A stretch of DNA of 64,000 bases, taken from NCBI RefSeq assembly GCF_018599195.1, contig NZ_JAHFVK010000001.1, positions 1,612,001 to 1,676,000 on the forward strand, in the 5' to 3' direction. Under the pieces are notes generated by a model that was not told where the DNA came from, made no database searches, and saw only the letters and a program-made list of their open reading frames with translations. The position numbers and the translations under genes are program-made. Of this stretch, positions 21,810 through 31,049 are shown one piece after another. The DNA is from Croceibacterium selenioxidans. GTDB taxonomy: Bacteria > Pseudomonadota > Alphaproteobacteria > Sphingomonadales > Sphingomonadaceae. Position 1 is the stretch's first letter. Every line of letters begins with the position of its first letter.

Positions 21810-22303
21810 TAGTTAACCTCCCCGGCACGGGGAGGGGGACCAGCCGAAGGCTGGTGGAGGGGGCCCTCCGCCAACGCGTCGATTCTGGCCGCAGTATCGA
21901 CCGCGTCGGCTATGACGCGCGCTGCCGAAATCCGCACAACCCTGAACCCGTTTTCCTCAATGTACTTTTCACGCCGAGCATCGCGCTCTGCCCGTCCCGC
22001 CGTGTCGTGAACGAACCCATCGACTTCGATCACCAGCCGCGCCTGCAGACAGCAGAAATCTGCGATGTAGGGGCCGATCGGATGCTGCCGGCGGAACTTT
22101 ATTCCTTGGGGGCGCTGTCTCAATGCGCGCCAAAGCAGCCGCTCGGGGATGGTCATTCCCCTGCGCAGTTTTCGCGCGTTGTAGACTACGGGACGTTGTG
22201 CGGGGCGCGAGCCCCCTCCACCACGCTTCGCGCGGTCCCCCTCCCCGTGCTGGGGAGGCAAAACGGCGCCGCCGTTCTTCTCGTCCACGCTTCCCCCCAC
22301 CAT
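21809..22303 (-). CDS. DUF559 (Vsr-like nuclease-fold) protein between inverted repeats
   Basis: A 164-aa ORF with a DUF559 core: ARKLRRGMTIPERLLWRALR, then FRRQHPIGPYIADFCC, the acidic LVIEVDGFVHD and ENGFRVVRIS. This is the PD-(D/E)XK endonuclease-like fold with Asp in ADFCC and Glu/Asp in IEVDG as candidate metal ligands. Both ends of the ORF read through copies of a dispersed palindromic repeat (N-term LPPQHGEGDRAKRGGGG, C-term LHQPSAGPPPRAGEVN). The two copies are in opposite orientation. A later ATG at 22156 would drop the N-terminal repeat part and the first core residues. It splits the pnt genes. Biochemical role unknown; no methylase nearby. Confidence 0.75.
   Translation of the reverse strand: MVGGSVDEKNGGAVLPPQHGEGDRAKRGGGGSRPAQRPVVYNARKLRRGMTIPERLLWRALRQRPQGIKFRRQHPIGPYIADFCCLQARLVIEVDGFVHDTAGRAERDARREKYIEENGFRVVRISAARVIADAVDTAARIDALAEGPLHQPSAGPPPRAGEVN
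21817..21865. repeat. Dispersed palindromic repeat, arm at the 3' end of the DUF559 ORF
   Basis: Two hairpins: CTCCCCG-GCA-CGGGGAG (21818-21834) and ACCAGCC-GAA-GGCTGGT (21839-21855), ending GGAGGGGGC. It is in reverse orientation relative to the copy at 22211-22259, and supplies the Shine-Dalgarno-like GGGGAGG of pntAB. Confidence 0.8.
22211..22259. repeat. Dispersed palindromic repeat, arm at the 5' end of the DUF559 ORF
   Basis: Inverted copy of the arm at 21817-21865: GCCCCCTCCACC, a hairpin ACCACGC-TTCG-CGCGGT, CCCCCTCCCC and a GGGGAG stem. It lies inside the ORF just after its start, giving the residues HGEGDRAKRGGG. Together the arms bound a segment of about 443 bp. Confidence 0.8.
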
Positions 22304-22308
22304 CAGCC

Positions 22309-22800
22309 TCAGACCTTCTGCGCGATCTCGATCGCGTTACCCTCGGGATCGAGCAGGTACATGACCTTGATCCCAAGCGGCGCGACTTCGGTGATGTCGA
22401 GCGTGGGAGTCACCCCCTTGTTTGCCAAGGCGACCTTTACCGCCTCGATGTCAGAGGTCTCGAGCGTGACCTGCGTGATCCCGCGAACCGCAGCGTGGCC
22501 GGGCGGCTTGGGCCGAGTGGCGGCAGGCTGCGAATCCGCGAGCTGGATCAGTTCGATCCGCTGGTTACCGTTGATCAGCCAACGGAAATGAACCGCACCG
22601 TCCCTCAGCGACGCGTCCTTCTCGACCGTGAAGCCGAGGTTGTCGACGAACCAGGCCGTTTCCTTCTCGATATCGGCGACCGAGATCGCGACCATGAAGG
22701 GGTTGAATTGCAGCCCAGCGGAGAACTCCGGCCCCTGGGCGCTGGCCGGAACGGCGAGACCCAATGCCGCGAGCGCCAGCGAAATACGCAACCTGTTCAT
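22309..22800 (-). CDS. Exported VOC (glyoxalase-fold) protein
   Basis: A 163-aa protein with a signal peptide (MNRLRISLALAALGLAVPASA, cut after about residue 21) and a single VOC domain: MVAISVADIEKETAWFVDNLGF, GITQVTLETSDIEA and DPEGNAIEIAQ. The last Glu is in the place of a metal ligand. VOC proteins are usually cytoplasmic enzymes, so export is unusual; function unknown. It overlaps the pntAA stop by 4 nt (ATGA), so it is cotranslated with the transhydrogenase. Confidence 0.8.
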   Translation of the reverse strand: MNRLRISLALAALGLAVPASAQGPEFSAGLQFNPFMVAISVADIEKETAWFVDNLGFTVEKDASLRDGAVHFRWLINGNQRIELIQLADSQPAATRPKPPGHAAVRGITQVTLETSDIEAVKVALANKGVTPTLDITEVAPLGIKVMYLLDPEGNAIEIAQKV

Positions 22801-23918
22801 CCCTTGACCCTCTCGTTCACGATTTCCCCGCCGCGCGTCAGGCGCACGGCGTTGCCGATTTCATCGTCCAGCACCGGACGGCCCTGCTCCTTGTCCCAAA
22901 AGGCGGAGAGGAAGTTGAAGTGATTGCGGGCAAACAGCGCCGAGGCGTCCGCGGCCAGGTGAGCCGGTGTGTTCGAATAGCCGATGATCTTCACGCCATG
23001 ACGCTCGACCAACTGGTCGGCCACCGAGCCCTCGACGTTGCCGCCTTGCGCCACGGCAAGATCGTAGATCACGCTTCCCGGCTTCATCGTGGCGATCTGC
23101 GCATCGGTGATCAGGCGCGGAGCCGCGCGCCCCGGGATGAGCGCCGTCGTGATGACGATGTCCTGCTTGGCGATGTGGTTCGAAACCAGCTCGGCCTGGG
23201 CCTTCTGGTATTCTTCGGACATTTCCGTCGCATAGCCGCCGCTGCCTTCGCCCTCGATGCCAGCGACGCTTTCGACGAAGATCGGCTTGGCGCCGAGCGA
23301 CTGGATCTGTTCCCTGGTCGCCGAACGCACGTCGGTCGCCGAAACCTGCGCGCCCAGGCGCTTGGCGGTGGCGATCGCCTGCAGGCCCGCCACCCCGACA
23401 CCCATGACAAAGGCCTTGGCTGCCGCGACGGTGCCCGCCGCGGTCATCATCAGGGGAAACGCGCGGCCATAGGCGTCGGCTGCGGCCAGAACCGCCTTGT
23501 AGCCGGCGAGGTTGGACTGGCTGGAGAGCACATCCATGCTCTGCGCCCGCGTGATGCGCGGCATGAACTCCATCGCCAGCGCCTCGAGCCCCGCCTTGGC
23601 GTAAGCCTCCACCCGCTCGCGCTGGCCGAACGGATCGAACACGGCCACGACCCATGCGCCGGGTGCAGCGCCCGCCAGCGTCGCAATCTCGGGCGCTTGG
23701 ATGCCGAGCACGATTTCCGCGCCCTTCACCACCTCGGCGGCCAGACCCAGCTCAGCCCCTGCCGCTTCGTAGTCCTCGTCGGAAATCGACGCGTCGACAC
23801 CAGCGCCGCGTTCAACCGCGACGGTAGCGCCCAGCGCTTTGAACTTTTTGACCGTCTCCGGCGTAACGGCCACGCGGGTTTCGCCCGCGGCCCGTTCCTG
23901 CAAGACCGCGATGCGCAT
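22797..23918 (-). CDS. pntAA: NAD(P) transhydrogenase subunit alpha part 1
   Basis: Soluble NAD(H)-binding dI domain of transhydrogenase, 373 aa, cytoplasmic. It opens with MRIAVLQERAAGETRVAVTP, typical of the alanine dehydrogenase/PntA family, and has the Rossmann motif GVGVAGLQAIATAKRLGA. Its membrane partner pntAB is displaced 990 nt downstream by the VOC and DUF559 genes. It is preceded by a 40-aa cytochrome oxidase subunit IV gene, 18 nt upstream. Confidence 0.96.
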   Translation of the reverse strand: MRIAVLQERAAGETRVAVTPETVKKFKALGATVAVERGAGVDASISDEDYEAAGAELGLAAEVVKGAEIVLGIQAPEIATLAGAAPGAWVVAVFDPFGQRERVEAYAKAGLEALAMEFMPRITRAQSMDVLSSQSNLAGYKAVLAAADAYGRAFPLMMTAAGTVAAAKAFVMGVGVAGLQAIATAKRLGAQVSATDVRSATREQIQSLGAKPIFVESVAGIEGEGSGGYATEMSEEYQKAQAELVSNHIAKQDIVITTALIPGRAAPRLITDAQIATMKPGSVIYDLAVAQGGNVEGSVADQLVERHGVKIIGYSNTPAHLAADASALFARNHFNFLSAFWDKEQGRPVLDDEIGNAVRLTRGGEIVNERVKG

Positions 23919-23936
23919 CCCCCCAGCCGCGCCTGA

Positions 23937-24059
23937 TCAGGAAATGACGATGATGATCAGGAGGACCAGCGCGACGAGAATCGGCACGGTCCATTTGAGC
24001 AGGTTGATGAAGCCGCCGTAGGTCTTTTCCGCAGCCTTCATGTCGTTAGCCGATGCCAT
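23937..24059 (-). CDS. aa3-type cytochrome c oxidase subunit IV
   Basis: A 40-aa ORF reading MASANDMKAAEKTYGGFINL, then a single transmembrane helix. This is the pattern of the small bacterial subunit IV of aa3-type oxidases: a short polar N-terminus (TYGGF) and one C-terminal helix. It starts ATG and ends 18 nt before pntAA, so it is the first gene of the coxIV-pntAA-VOC-DUF559-pntAB-pntB run. The other oxidase genes are not in the window. Confidence 0.85.
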   Translation of the reverse strand: MASANDMKAAEKTYGGFINLLKWTVPILVALVLLIIIVIS

Positions 24060-24199
24060 TACCCTGAATTCCCTTGTGAGCGTCGTTAGCAGTTGCTGAC
24101 CGCTCTATAGCTGCACGCGAATGCGCTCAACCCCTCCTTAATCCGCTCTTTACTCGATCCCGGTATGCAGCGGCTTGGTAGGGACTGGGGACAATACGA

Positions 24200-25618
24200 A
24201 TGGCCGAGGCCGAGCAGCGCCTTTTAATGCTGATTGACGACGAGCCTGCGCAGAGCAGGTTGATTTCGGCGCTGGCCGCGCGCGAAGGCTGGCGGACTGT
24301 TGTCGCCAATGACGCCGAAACCGCCATCGCGACCCTTGGCACCCGCCAGGGAATGCAGCTTTCGGCGATCATTCTCGACCAGTTTGTTCCGGGTGACCAA
24401 GCTTGCGAGCTCATCGCCGAGCTCAAGAGCCGCCGCCCCGCTGTGCCGATCCTCATGCTCACGACCAGCACTTCGCCGCTGCTGGCGGTCGAGGCGATGC
24501 GGGCCGGTGCAACCGACTATCTCGTCAAGCCGGTCGCTCCGGACCGGATGATGCTGGCGCTGCGCAATACCACGACGCACGAGGCCCCGCGCGACGAGTT
24601 GACGCCGCTGACCGAGAAGATGCCGGCAGTGCTCGATTTCGACGCCATGGTCGGCACCGCCCCCCCGTTCCGCGACGCGCTGGCGAAAGCGGCGAAGGCC
24701 GCACGGGGCCACGGTTCGATCCTCATCGAAGGCGAAAGTGGCACCGGCAAGGAAATGCTGGTGCGCGCCATGTACGCGGCAAGCCCGCGGGCGAAGGCCG
24801 CCTTCCGTATGATCAACATCGGCAGCGTTCCTGCCAACAGCCTCGAATCGATGCTCTTCGGCCACGAGAAGGGCGCCTTCGCCGGAGCGTTCGACCGCCA
24901 GACGGGCGCCTTGCAGAATTGCGACGGCGGCACGCTGGTACTCGATGAGGTCGATCGCCTCTCGCCCGAACTCCAGGACCGCCTGGTCGAATCGCTGACC
25001 AATCGCTCGGTCCGCCCGATTGGCGTGGCTCACAGCTTCAAGGTCGACGTCCGCATCATTTCCGCCAGTAACCTGCCGCTCGCCGACCTGGTGACGGCGG
25101 GTCATTTCCGGGCCGAACTGCTCGATCTGTTGAACGGAACCAAGATCGTGCTTCCTGCGCTGAGAGAGCGGACCGGAGACATTCCCTCCCTCACCCGGCA
25201 CTTCCTAGCCCGCATCGGTGAACAGCCCGGCTTGCGTCCGCTCGGCATCACCGACGGCGCCCTGCAGTTGCTGGCCGCATTCGACTGGCCTGGCAACGTT
25301 CGCCAGCTGCAAGCCGTGCTGTTCCGTGCCGCCGTGTTCTGCGACGGCAACGCCCTTACCGCGACCGACTTCCCGCAACTGAGCGAAATCCTCGGCGACA
25401 TGGAGAACGCGACGCAGCCGGCGCAGGACGGTGGTGGTGTGCAGCTCTACACCTCCGACGGACACCTCCGCCTGCTCGAGGAAATCGAAGCCGACGTGAT
25501 CCGCCTTGCCATCGGCCACTACCGCGGTCGCATGACCGAGGTGGCGCGCCGCCTGGGGATCGGTCGGTCGACGCTCTATCGCAAGCTTAGCGACCTCGGG
25601 ATCGAGAGCGCAGCTTGA
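24200..25618 (+). CDS. NtrC-like response regulator with a modified GAFTGA loop
   Basis: A 472-aa three-domain regulator: a receiver (phosphoacceptor Asp60, Lys110), an AAA+ domain with Walker A GESGTGKE (178-185) and Walker B GGTLVLDEVD (243-252), and a C-terminal Fis-type helix-turn-helix (about 446-469). The sigma-54 contact loop reads GAFAGA (225-230) in place of GAFTGA; loss of the Thr usually prevents sigma-54 activation. It may act as a sigma-54-independent regulator, as NtrX-type proteins in some alphaproteobacteria do. No partner kinase is adjacent. Confidence 0.9.
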   Translation: MAEAEQRLLMLIDDEPAQSRLISALAAREGWRTVVANDAETAIATLGTRQGMQLSAIILDQFVPGDQACELIAELKSRRPAVPILMLTTSTSPLLAVEAMRAGATDYLVKPVAPDRMMLALRNTTTHEAPRDELTPLTEKMPAVLDFDAMVGTAPPFRDALAKAAKAARGHGSILIEGESGTGKEMLVRAMYAASPRAKAAFRMINIGSVPANSLESMLFGHEKGAFAGAFDRQTGALQNCDGGTLVLDEVDRLSPELQDRLVESLTNRSVRPIGVAHSFKVDVRIISASNLPLADLVTAGHFRAELLDLLNGTKIVLPALRERTGDIPSLTRHFLARIGEQPGLRPLGITDGALQLLAAFDWPGNVRQLQAVLFRAAVFCDGNALTATDFPQLSEILGDMENATQPAQDGGGVQLYTSDGHLRLLEEIEADVIRLAIGHYRGRMTEVARRLGIGRSTLYRKLSDLGIESAA

Positions 25619-25655
25619 GTGTCCCGCGAATCCCATTTCAACGAGACTGGCTTCG

Positions 25656-26660
25656 ATGAGCGAAAGGCCAGGTTTGGATCTGCAGATGTCTGAGCGCCCC
25701 CATGAGATAGCGGAAGAGACGATTGCGTTTCTCCGGCATCATCTCCTCGATCCGACACCCCAGAACTACACACTCTGCTTCGCGGCCCATTCCGGCGCGC
25801 ATCCGGCGCTCCACAAGGCTTTGGCCGCAATCAGCGACGATGGCATTCGCGTCACCCAAAAGGATGCCGACGAGCTTTTTGCGCAATTCCTTACCGCTCT
25901 TCCTCCAGGCCTGACAAACGACGAGCCCGACTTTGCCAGGGCGCTTCGTCATCAGGCTCTCAAGATCACTGACGCCGTGAACGACGCTGCCGTTGTCGCG
26001 GGCGCCTTCAATCTCGAGTTGAGCAGCGACTACGATCGACTGAAAACCGATCCTGCGAACGTCGCAACCATCCTGGCAACGATGCTCGACCGGTCCCGCA
26101 AAGCCGAAAACGAACTGGCCGCGGCGATGGCCGAACTTCAGACCTTGAGGACCGAGCTGGAGGCGGCGCGCGAGGATTCCAATCGCGACGCGGTGACAAA
26201 CCTGCATAATCGACGGGCCCTGCTTGCCCACTTGGCCGAGCTCGCGGAAGCCAAGCGCGACCATGTCCTGGCCATCTGCGATGTGGACCACTTCAAGTCG
26301 GTCAACGACACATACGGTCATGTCGTCGGAGACCGGGTCCTGAAATCGATCGGAAACGCGCTCTCGACAGCTTGCGCCCCGCACGTGGTCGGACGTTGGG
26401 GAGGCGAGGAATTCCTGGTCATCCTCTCGGACACTGAACTCAGCGACGCAAAGCGCATCATCGAGGAAGCCCGGGAACATGTTGCCGGCACCCGGTACAA
26501 GCTCCGCGCGACCGATGAGCCCATTGGCACGATCACCTTCTCGGCCGGTCTCGTTTGCGTGAACGACACCGACAATGGTGCGCAGGAAGCGATCATTCGT
26601 GCCGACGAATTGCTCTACCGGGCGAAATCCGAAGGCAGGAATCGCTCGATCGCCGCCTAG
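25656..26660 (+). CDS. GGDEF diguanylate cyclase, I-site absent
   Basis: Makes the second messenger cyclic di-GMP from GTP. It is 334 aa, with about 170 residues of helical N-terminal region (no transmembrane helix seen) and a C-terminal GGDEF domain with the active-site motif GGEEF (249-253). The inhibitory RxxD I-site expected five residues before the motif is not there (sequence CAPHVV), so product feedback inhibition is probably lost. It follows the NtrC-like regulator by 37 nt, with a GAATC site between them. Confidence 0.88.
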   Translation: MSERPGLDLQMSERPHEIAEETIAFLRHHLLDPTPQNYTLCFAAHSGAHPALHKALAAISDDGIRVTQKDADELFAQFLTALPPGLTNDEPDFARALRHQALKITDAVNDAAVVAGAFNLELSSDYDRLKTDPANVATILATMLDRSRKAENELAAAMAELQTLRTELEAAREDSNRDAVTNLHNRRALLAHLAELAEAKRDHVLAICDVDHFKSVNDTYGHVVGDRVLKSIGNALSTACAPHVVGRWGGEEFLVILSDTELSDAKRIIEEAREHVAGTRYKLRATDEPIGTITFSAGLVCVNDTDNGAQEAIIRADELLYRAKSEGRNRSIAA

Positions 26661-26678
26661 TGCCGCGCGCGCGCGGCA
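26661..26678. terminator. Perfect 18-bp palindrome between convergent genes
   Basis: TGCCGCGCGCGCGCGGCA begins right after the cyclase stop and 10 nt before the convergent folP stop. It can form a GC-rich hairpin on either strand but has no T-run, so it is at most a likely bidirectional terminator. Confidence 0.5.
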
Positions 26679-26688
26679 GAGCGGCAAA

Positions 26689-27810
26689 TCAGTCGTCGGC
26701 CAGGCCCCTGAAGTCCGTCAGCGCCGCATCGCGCAGCCCGCGCCAGACATTGCGGGCCTGCACCGTGTCATAGACATCGTGGACGCGGAGTAGCTGGTAG
26801 CCGGCCTGCATTCCCGCGACCGCGAGTGTCACGCTGCCTCCGAGGCGCTTGTGCGCCTCCACTTCGTTCGAGAGCGCGCCGATCATCCGCTTGCGGCTCG
26901 CGCCTAGCAGCAGCGGCTGGCCCAGGGCATGGAACAGCGGCAGCGCGTTGAGCAGCGCGAGGTTTTCGGCCAGCGTCTTGCCGAAGCCGATGCCGGGGTC
27001 GAGCACGATCCGCTGGCGGGGGATGCCCACCTCGACCGCTCGATCGCGTGCAGCGCGGAGCCAGTCGAACACGTCGAACACCACGTTGCCGTAGTGGCCG
27101 TCCGCGTGCAGATCCTCACCATCGCCAGGGGCGTGCATGAGCACAACCGGCACGCCACTGGCTGCGGCGAACTCGAGGCTGCGCGGGTCGTGCCGCAAGG
27201 CTGAAACGTCGTTGATGATATGCGCGCCCGCTGCGAGCGCGGCCTCCATCACTCCCGGACGCCGAGTATCGACGCTGACGGCCGCACCCATCTTGACGCA
27301 GTGCTCCACCGCCGGGACCACCCGCTTGATCTCATCTCCCTCCCACACCGCAGCGGCGCCCGGGCGGGTGCTTTCCCCGCCAATGTCGACGATCGCCGCT
27401 CCGGCCTCGAGCATGGAGCCCGCATGGGCCTGAGCCTCCGCGGGATCGTCGAGGAACTTGCCGCCATCCGAAAAACTGTCGGGGGTCACGTTGAGAATGC
27501 CCATCACCTGCGGCTGGTCTAGCCGGACCGTGCGTTCCCCCAGTTGCAGCGGGGGATGAGCCATGCGCAACCCTGCCCATTGTGCTTCGGCTTCGGCGCC
27601 GAGCGTGTCCGGCAGCCGTGCTAGAGCCTCGTCTATGCCCTCCGGCGTCACCAGCTCCCGCTGCACCACTGTCCCGTCTCGGCTGATTGTGACCGCGAAC
27701 TCGCGGGCATAGACCATCCCACCGGCAAGGCGGATCGCGTCGCCAGCCACGGTCTGGGGACTGGATACCAGCGTCAGCGGCTGGATGTAGAGCTTGTCGG
27801 GCAAGTCCAT
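26689..27810 (-). CDS. folP: Dihydropteroate synthase with N-terminal extension
   Basis: Folate-pathway enzyme joining p-aminobenzoate to 6-hydroxymethyl-7,8-dihydropterin diphosphate; the sulfonamide target. The TIM-barrel signature GILNVTPDSFSDGGKF is at 104-119, with later ESTRPGA and the IINDVSALR strand. At 373 aa it is about 100 residues longer than E. coli FolP, the extra part being an N-terminal region (1-100) of unknown role. It lies just downstream of ccrM on the same strand. Confidence 0.95.
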   Translation of the reverse strand: MDLPDKLYIQPLTLVSSPQTVAGDAIRLAGGMVYAREFAVTISRDGTVVQRELVTPEGIDEALARLPDTLGAEAEAQWAGLRMAHPPLQLGERTVRLDQPQVMGILNVTPDSFSDGGKFLDDPAEAQAHAGSMLEAGAAIVDIGGESTRPGAAAVWEGDEIKRVVPAVEHCVKMGAAVSVDTRRPGVMEAALAAGAHIINDVSALRHDPRSLEFAAASGVPVVLMHAPGDGEDLHADGHYGNVVFDVFDWLRAARDRAVEVGIPRQRIVLDPGIGFGKTLAENLALLNALPLFHALGQPLLLGASRKRMIGALSNEVEAHKRLGGSVTLAVAGMQAGYQLLRVHDVYDTVQARNVWRGLRDAALTDFRGLADD

Positions 27811-27814
27811 TCCT

Positions 27815-27901
27815 TCGTCATTGCGAGCGAAGCGGCGCCATCCAGAGCGCTTCGCGTAATCGCTCTGGATTGCCGCGTCGCTTCGTTCCTCGCAATGACG
27901 A
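27815..27901. repeat. Long imperfect palindrome between ccrM and folP
   Basis: An 87-bp inverted repeat whose outer arms are CGTCATTGCGAG/CTCGCAATGACG (27816-27827 with 27889-27900) and inner arms ATCCAGAGCG/CGCTCTGGAT. It resembles dispersed intergenic palindromes known in alphaproteobacteria. It may attenuate ccrM-to-folP readthrough; no ORF is inside. Confidence 0.8.
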
Positions 27902-27921
27902 GTTTAGGAGCGAGGGTGAGA

Positions 27922-29235
<1,314 letters not shown>

Positions 29236-29239
29236 GGCT

Positions 29240-29881
29240 TCAGGCCGAAAAAAGATCCATCTGCGCGACCGGCGAGAAGCTGCGCCGGTGCAGCGGCGTC
29301 GGGCCGTGCACGCGCAGCGCTTCGAGATGATCGGGCGTGCCGTAACCCTTGTTGCGCTCCCACCCGTACTGCGGATGAGCCAGGTGATACTCGCGCATCA
29401 GCCGGTCGCGGTGCTCCTTGGCGAGGATCGAGGCCGCCGAGATGCACGGCTCCAGCGCATCGCCGCCAACGATCGGCCGGGCGGGCCAGCGCCACTCCGA
29501 ACGCCGTCCGGCGGGCGTCAGGTTGCCGTCAACCAGCACTTCGGCGGGTTCGCAGCCCACTGCCTCGCACAATCGGGCGACGGCCTGGGCCATGGCCCAC
29601 ATCGTCGCCTGAAAGATGTTGAGGGCGTCGATATGTTCAACCTCGACCACGCCAATCCCGAACGCGCAACGGCGGCGGATACGCGCTTCCAGCTCCCCGC
29701 GCCGCGCGGCGGCAAGCTTCTTGGAATCGTCGAGCCCGGCAGGTCGCGGCTTGCACAGCAGCACCGCCGCCGCCACAACGGGCCCTGCAAGCGGCCCGCG
29801 GCCGGCCTCGTCGACGCCAAAGACGAGTTCGCCCGAAGCCAGAGACGACGCAAATTCGCGAGAGGGAGTTCCGGATAGCAT
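29240..29881 (-). CDS. rnhB: Ribonuclease HII
   Basis: Removes ribonucleotides and RNA from DNA-RNA hybrids. From the ATG at 29881 it is 213 aa with the motif FGVDEAGRGPLAGP (catalytic Asp24, Glu25), later LVDGN and the DALEPCISAASILAK block. An open frame continues to 30109, but that part overlaps the divergent dehydrogenase gene and has no RNase H homology. No strong Shine-Dalgarno is visible before the chosen ATG. Confidence 0.9.
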   Translation of the reverse strand: MLSGTPSREFASSLASGELVFGVDEAGRGPLAGPVVAAAVLLCKPRPAGLDDSKKLAAARRGELEARIRRRCAFGIGVVEVEHIDALNIFQATMWAMAQAVARLCEAVGCEPAEVLVDGNLTPAGRRSEWRWPARPIVGGDALEPCISAASILAKEHRDRLMREYHLAHPQYGWERNKGYGTPDHLEALRVHGPTPLHRRSFSPVAQMDLFSA

Positions 29882-31040
29882 GCGCAAGGTCAAACAACTG
29901 CTCGCCGCCCTATCTCCCGCAACGCTGTTGATCGCAAGCTGCAGCAGCGCCCAGTCGGGGGATAGTCCGGCGCAGGCGGGCTCTTCACCGTTTGCGATCG
30001 CAGAAAAGGGTTCGTTCGATTCTCCCTGGGCGCTCGCCTTCGCGCCGGGCACCCAAACGCTGTTCATCACCGAGAAGCCGGGCACGATGAAGTTCGTCGA
30101 TCTGGCCACGGGCCGCCTGGGCAGCGTTACCGGGCTGCCGAAGGTTCTCGTTCAAGGCCAGGGCGGCCTCGGCGACGTGGCGTTCCTGGCTTCGGAGAGC
30201 GCGCCCACGGTCAGCCGCCGGACGATCTATCTCACCTGGGCCGATCCGGGCGACGGCACGGCCAGCTTCGCCGCGATGGGCCGCGGCACGCTGGTCTGCG
30301 ATCCCGGGGCCGATTGCCGGATAGAGGGCCTGACGCAGATCTGGCGCCAGCAGCCCGCGATCAAGAGCGCCGGACATTATTCGCACAAGATCGCCTTCTC
30401 GCCCGACGGCAAGTACCTGTTCCTCTCCTCGGGCGAGCGCATGCAGGGCGATCCGGCGCAGGATCTTGGCACCAACCTGGGCAAGATCCTGCGGCTCAAC
30501 CTCGACGGCACGCCCGCCGACGGCAACCCGTTCGCCGACCGGGGCGGCGTGAGCCGGGAGATCTGGAGCTATGGCCACCGCAACCTGCTTGGGCTCCACT
30601 TCGACCTCGACGGCCAGCTGTGGGACCTCGAGCATGGCCCGCGCGGCGGGGACGAAATCAACAAGGTCGAGCCCGGGAACAACTACGGTTGGCCGGTGCG
30701 CTCCAACGGCGACAACTACGACGGCTCGCCGATCCCCGATCACTCCGCCAACGACGGATTTACCAAGCCCGCGATTTCCTGGAACCCGGTGATCGCCCCG
30801 GGCGATTTCGTGTTCTACAGCGGCAAGCTCTGGCCGCAGTGGCGCAACCAGGCCGTCATCGCCAACCTCGGCTCCATGTCGATCGTGCGGGTCAAGTTGG
30901 CTGACGGCAAGGGCACCGAGGAAGCGCGTATCAAGTTCGACAAGCGGTTGCGTGATATCGTTGAGGCAGCCGATGGCTCGCTCTACGTGATCGAGGACGG
31001 CGCTAACGGGCGGCTGTTGCAGCTGACACCGGCGAGGTAG
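29880..31040 (+). CDS. PQQ-type soluble sugar/sorbosone dehydrogenase-like lipoprotein
   Basis: Beta-propeller dehydrogenase of the glucose/sorbosone family (YliI-like), probably using PQQ in the periplasm. From the ATG at 29880 it has 386 aa: signal LLAALSPATLLIASC with a lipobox (Cys21), then propeller blades including SPWALAFAPG, GGLGDVAF, HYSHKIAFSPDGKYLF, the GHRN motif and DEINKVEPGNNYGWP. GGAG lies about 11 nt before the start. Its ATG overlaps the rnhB ATG on the opposite strand (GCATGC). Substrate not readable. Confidence 0.88.
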   Translation: MRKVKQLLAALSPATLLIASCSSAQSGDSPAQAGSSPFAIAEKGSFDSPWALAFAPGTQTLFITEKPGTMKFVDLATGRLGSVTGLPKVLVQGQGGLGDVAFLASESAPTVSRRTIYLTWADPGDGTASFAAMGRGTLVCDPGADCRIEGLTQIWRQQPAIKSAGHYSHKIAFSPDGKYLFLSSGERMQGDPAQDLGTNLGKILRLNLDGTPADGNPFADRGGVSREIWSYGHRNLLGLHFDLDGQLWDLEHGPRGGDEINKVEPGNNYGWPVRSNGDNYDGSPIPDHSANDGFTKPAISWNPVIAPGDFVFYSGKLWPQWRNQAVIANLGSMSIVRVKLADGKGTEEARIKFDKRLRDIVEAADGSLYVIEDGANGRLLQLTPAR

Positions 31041-31049
31041 CCCGACGAG

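Noticed and set aside
27815-27901. Long palindrome as a plasmid-type attachment site or inverted-repeat origin
   Set aside because: No integrase, tRNA end or direct repeats nearby; it looks like a common intergenic palindrome family.
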